Of a stretch of 64,000 nt of DNA, positions 60,998-64,000 are shown one piece after another. Both the position numbers and the translations under genes were made by a program. Position 1 is the first letter of the stretch, and every line of letters begins with the position of its first letter. The notes beneath the pieces were generated by a model. That model was not told where the DNA came from. It was given only the letters and a program-made list of their open reading frames with translations, and ran no database searches. The DNA comes from Streptomyces roseicoloratus (GTDB lineage Bacteria > Actinomycetota > Actinomycetes > Streptomycetales > Streptomycetaceae), in NCBI RefSeq assembly GCF_004117935.1, contig NZ_SDOY01000118.1, positions 124,001 to 188,000 of the forward strand, read 5' to 3'.

Positions 60998-61513
60998 TCA
61001 GCTGCCCGTACGGCCGTCGAGGAGCTCGCGGATGATGTCCAGGTGGCCGTTGTGGCGGGCCGTCTCCTCGATGAGGTGGAGGAGGATCCAGCGGAGGTCC
61101 ACGTGGAGGTCGCCGCGGACCGGGCGCTTGGCCTTCGTGTCCAGGTCGTGTTCGGACACCAGGCGGCGGAGGCGGGCGCTCTGCTCCTCGTACGCGGCGA
61201 TGAGCCGGGGCAGCGGGACGTCGACCGCCGTCCGCATCTCGGGGTCCGGGTCGTCGTCGGTGGCCTCCGCCAGCGGGCCCTGGAGTTCCCCGTCCAGGAA
61301 CACCACGTCCAGCCACCAGTGCTCGACCCAGCGCAGATGGCTGATCAGGCCGCTGATCGTCATCAGCGGCGAGGTCGGGAGAGGGGCCTTGCGGGCGTTC
61401 TCCTCGGACAGGCCCTCGCATTTCACGAGTGCCGTGGCGCGGGCGTAGTCCAGGCAGGTGGTCAGCTGCGTGCGCTCGTCCCAGGAGGGCGGCGTATCCG
61501 TACGTGTAGTCAT
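60998..61513 (-). CDS. DinB-like protein (DUF664)
   Basis: 171 residues, four-helix DinB fold. SGLISHLRWVEHWWLDVVFL and LRWILLHLIEETARHNGHLD carry the His residues that bind metal in this superfamily. The family includes mycothiol-dependent enzymes in actinobacteria, which is possible here. ATG at 61513. Situated 40 bases downstream of the L,D-transpeptidase, same strand. Confidence 0.9.
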   Translation of the reverse strand: MTTRTDTPPSWDERTQLTTCLDYARATALVKCEGLSEENARKAPLPTSPLMTISGLISHLRWVEHWWLDVVFLDGELQGPLAEATDDDPDPEMRTAVDVPLPRLIAAYEEQSARLRRLVSEHDLDTKAKRPVRGDLHVDLRWILLHLIEETARHNGHLDIIRELLDGRTGS

Positions 61514-61553
61514 CGCCGGAAGTCTGCCGCCGCCCCGGCCGGGTGTCGAACGA

Positions 61554-62741
61554 TTAACGCAGCGCGCTCTTCGCCTTCCAGGCCGGCCACGACACGTTCC
61601 ACGCCCCGTAGCCGTTGCCCTCCGCCACGACGCCCTTCGTCTCCCTGCCCTTGATCTCGAACGGGTCGCCGGGGCGCACCATCTCGTAGAAGGTCCTGGC
61701 CTCTTCGTCGCTCATGCCGATGCAGCCCGAGCTCATGTTCGCGCGGCCGAAGTACCTGGCGTTCCACGGTGCCGCGTGCGCGTACATGCCCGACCAGGTC
61801 AGCCGCATCGAGTAGTCGACCATCTTGTCGTAGGCGTCGCCGAGGCCGACCGTCTCGGAGTTCATGTTGATCGTGCCCTCCTTCGCCATGAGCACGGCCG
61901 TGCCCCGCCAGGAGCGCTTGTCGCCGCCGGGCGTGCCGCCGGAGACCGGGATGGTGCGCACGGCCCGGCCGTCCCGCAGGACGGTCAGCTTCTTGGTGTC
62001 CAGGTCGACCTTCACCACCCGGGCCTGCTCGGAGACGGTGAAGCCGGTCCGGTAGTCGCGGACGAACCAGCCGCCGCTGCCGCCGGAGTCGGTGCCGTTC
62101 AGCGTCGCCTCCAGGGTCACCTTGGTGCCCGGCTTCCAGTAGTCCTTGGGCCGCCAGTCCACCCGGTCCTTGCCCGAGTAGTCCGTGAGCCAGCCCCAGG
62201 AGCCCTCGGTGGCGTCGGAGGTCGTGACCTTCAACTGGCGTTCCACGTCCGCCTTGTTCTTCACCGGGCGGTCGAACACGATCGACAGCGGCTGGGCGAT
62301 GCCCACGGTCGTGTTCTTGCCGGGCGCGAGCGTCAGCTTGTTGATCGTGTCCGCCTCGGCGATCGCGTGCGTCGTCCGTGACGTCGTCTCCTTGCCGCCG
62401 GCGCCGCGGGCGGTCACCTCCACCGTGTACGACGCACCGGGGGCGGCCTTGCGGTCCGAGGTCCACGAGGCCCCGCCGGAAGCGGTGCGGCCGGTGAGCG
62501 CGCCGCCGTCCTCGTCGACCACCCTCACCTGGGCGAGGGTCCCGCCGCTCGCCGTCACGGTCAGGGGCCGGCCGGCCGCCGGAGGGGCCACGGTCACGTT
62601 CGCCGGAGCGCCCGCCGAGCCGGGCGGGGCGGCGGCGCCCGGCGACGTGGCGTCGTCCGCCGTCGCGGCCGAACAGGCGGTCAGCGACGCGGCCGCGAGG
62701 ACCAGCAGGGATATGCGTACACGAGCAGGAGTCCGCAGCAC
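61554..62741 (-). CDS. L,D-transpeptidase lipoprotein with Ig-like domain
   Basis: 395 residues. Lipobox LTACS (Cys about residue 23), an Ig-like bacterial domain (about 50-250) and a YkuD domain (250-375) with the active-site SSGCIGMSDEEA (Cys about 338) and the upstream His in GMYAHAAPW. It makes 3-3 crosslinks in peptidoglycan. GTG at 62741 follows GGAGG with 8-base spacing. Divergent from a FemAB-type gene, so the two can act on the same substrate. Confidence 0.94.
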   Translation of the reverse strand: MLRTPARVRISLLVLAAASLTACSAATADDATSPGAAAPPGSAGAPANVTVAPPAAGRPLTVTASGGTLAQVRVVDEDGGALTGRTASGGASWTSDRKAAPGASYTVEVTARGAGGKETTSRTTHAIAEADTINKLTLAPGKNTTVGIAQPLSIVFDRPVKNKADVERQLKVTTSDATEGSWGWLTDYSGKDRVDWRPKDYWKPGTKVTLEATLNGTDSGGSGGWFVRDYRTGFTVSEQARVVKVDLDTKKLTVLRDGRAVRTIPVSGGTPGGDKRSWRGTAVLMAKEGTINMNSETVGLGDAYDKMVDYSMRLTWSGMYAHAAPWNARYFGRANMSSGCIGMSDEEARTFYEMVRPGDPFEIKGRETKGVVAEGNGYGAWNVSWPAWKAKSALR

Positions 62742-62955
62742 GGGACAGACCTCCGCGGGAGGAGCGGGAAACGGTGGGATGAACCGGACTGTAGATCCCG
62801 TCCCGCCGCCCGCGCCGTGCCTCCCGGCCATGTGACGGCCGCTGGTGAGAAACGGTCACCGTCCCGTCACATTCCTCGCGCGGACCGGTCAACACCGGCT
62901 GTGAGCCTGCTGTGCGCCCCACCACCGACGGGGCGGAACAAGGAGGCTCCCCGTT

Positions 62956-64000
62956 GTGTCAGCGCTGCTCGTGACCCCCGCGTCCACACCGGCTCCCGCT
63001 CGTGCCCTGCGGCTCGGACCGGTCACACCCGAGGTCCACCGCGCCTTCCTCGCCCACCGCTCCACCGGTCCGGACGGACCCAGCTTCCTCCAACTCCCCG
63101 CCTGGGCACAGGTCAAGGAGGGCTGGACGCACCAACTCCTCGGCTGGGGACCCGAGTCCGGACAGCTCACCGGTGTCGCCCTGGTCCTGCTCCGTGCCTT
63201 CCCCGGCACCCGCAAGTACTTCGCGTACCTGCCCGAAGGGCCCGTCGCCGACTGGTCCGACCCGGACGTCGACGGCTGGCTCGACCCGCTCCTGAAGCAC
63301 CTGCGGGCCTCCGGAGTCTTCGCCGTCCGCATCGGGCCGGGGCCCGCGTACCGGCGCTGGACCGCCACTACCCTCAAGGCGCACACCGGACCCGGGCGGC
63401 GCCTCGGCGACGTCCTCGCCAGCGAGGTCGACCCGCTCGGCTCCGCCGTCGCCGAACGGCTGCGCGCCCGCGGCTGGCGCAAGTGCGGCGGCGACTCCCA
63501 GGACGGCGCCGACGCCCAGCCCCGGCACGTCTATCAGGTGCCGCTCACCGGCCGCAGCGCCGACGACCTGTGGAGCGGCCTCAACCAGGAGTGGCGGCGC
63601 AACATCCGCAAGGCCCGCAAGTGCGGCGTCGAGGTCGTCGTCGGTTCGGCGGCCGACCTGCCCGAGTTCCACCGGCTGCTGCGGATCACCGAGGAACGTG
63701 ACGGATTCCGGCTCGGCCGCTCCCTCGCGTACTACGAGCGCCAGTACGCCGTCCTCAACGCCGAGCAGCCGGGACGCATGAAGCTCTACCTCGCCCGGCA
63801 CGAGGGCGAGATCCTCGCCGCGCACACCATGGTCACCGTCGGCCGGCGGGTCTGGTACCAGACCGGCGCCTCCGCCGACCACCGCCGCGAGGTCCGCCCC
63901 TCCAACGCCCTGCAGTGGCGCATGATGCTCGACGCCCACGCCGTCGGCGCCGACGTCTACGACCTGCGCGGGGTACCCTCCACCCTCGACCCGGACGACC
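62956..64000 (+). CDS. FemAB/FemX-type peptidyltransferase, partial (right edge)
   Basis: At least 348 residues, still open at the window end. The GNAT-like Fem fold shows FLQLPAWAQVKEGWTHQLLG at the start, then WSGLNQEWRRNIRKARKCGV (typical Fem basic helix) and RVWYQTGASADHRREVRPSNALQW in the second domain. These enzymes add amino acids from aminoacyl-tRNA to the peptidoglycan stem; in Streptomyces FemX adds the first glycine of the cross-bridge. GTG at 62956 follows AAGGAGG. Divergent from L,D-transpeptidase. Confidence 0.93.
   Translation, partial: MSALLVTPASTPAPARALRLGPVTPEVHRAFLAHRSTGPDGPSFLQLPAWAQVKEGWTHQLLGWGPESGQLTGVALVLLRAFPGTRKYFAYLPEGPVADWSDPDVDGWLDPLLKHLRASGVFAVRIGPGPAYRRWTATTLKAHTGPGRRLGDVLASEVDPLGSAVAERLRARGWRKCGGDSQDGADAQPRHVYQVPLTGRSADDLWSGLNQEWRRNIRKARKCGVEVVVGSAADLPEFHRLLRITEERDGFRLGRSLAYYERQYAVLNAEQPGRMKLYLARHEGEILAAHTMVTVGRRVWYQTGASADHRREVRPSNALQWRMMLDAHAVGADVYDLRGVPSTLDPDD

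Overview
This window looks like a core-chromosome segment of a Streptomyces species. The evidence is very high GC with strong third-position GC bias, many GTG starts, and a gene order matching the Streptomyces coelicolor chromosome as I know it: dgt-like gene / ferredoxin-type reductase / dnaG / hrdA-like sigma factor at the left, mbl and matB in the middle, and fabF-acpP-fabH-fabD-fasR at the right. No insertion sequence, transposase, integrase, phage module, CRISPR array or biosynthetic gene cluster was found.

Layout. 1-8.2 kb, rightward: a hypothetical protein, a CbiX-type sirohydrochlorin chelatase with a GlnR-like half-box upstream, a dGTPase-family HD hydrolase, an FAD reductase, DNA primase and an HrdA-type sigma factor, closed by a shared bidirectional terminator. 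8.2-14.0 kb, leftward: a heterodimeric-type ABC exporter pair, a short-repeat-rich gap, an FGGY sugar kinase and a small YtxH-like membrane protein. 14.1-17.8 kb: two tRNA-Asn genes and a CAU-anticodon tRNA, followed by an island-like stretch with a Uma2-family nuclease, frameshifted remnants (one resembling a toxin-associated linker) and a formylglycine-generating-enzyme-fold protein. 17.8-21.3 kb, leftward: a conserved hypothetical, two translationally coupled small membrane proteins and a Tat-exported phospholipase C. 21.5-22.6 kb: the divergent ohr/ohrR peroxide pair. 22.8-26.2 kb: an antibiotic-type glycosyltransferase, divergent from an overlapping GNAT/MFS pair. 26.3-30.3 kb: a large secreted subtilase and a 59-aa secreted peptide.

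30.3-34.4 kb, leftward, is an operon of an MFS carrier, malonyl-CoA synthetase MatB and a fused carboxyltransferase, suggesting malonate uptake and activation. 34.5-38.3 kb, leftward: a two-GAF histidine kinase with an eroded ATPase domain, the actin homologue Mbl and a hypothetical. 38.4-42.5 kb: a zinc-ribbon/membrane protein ending in a Trp/Cys motif, a MarR regulator divergent from an MDR oxidoreductase plus a second ohr paralogue, and an EI24/CysZ-like membrane protein with a hexapeptide tail. 42.5-50.8 kb: LysR divergent from an M4 protease, a nitrilase-superfamily amidohydrolase, LysR divergent from a 3-hydroxyisobutyrate-dehydrogenase-like reductase, a secreted S12 DD-peptidase-like hydrolase, and TetR divergent from a GH3 beta-glucosidase. 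53.5-60.2 kb: an SGNH lipoprotein, a DUF3145 protein and the fatty-acid synthase cluster with its PucR-type regulator. 60.2-64 kb: pirin, a DinB-like protein, and a lipoprotein L,D-transpeptidase divergent from a FemAB-type peptidyltransferase that runs off the right edge.

Regulation is readable from sequence in several divergent pairs (ohr/ohrR, MarR/MDR, LysR/M4, TetR/GH3), each with an inverted repeat between the genes. Several strong hairpin terminators lie between converging genes, and two of them include the stop codons of their genes. Short tandem repeats accumulate in intergenic gaps. I did not identify a clear undescribed multi-gene system. The best leads are the malonate-type operon, the tRNA-adjacent remnant island and the kinase with the eroded catalytic domain.
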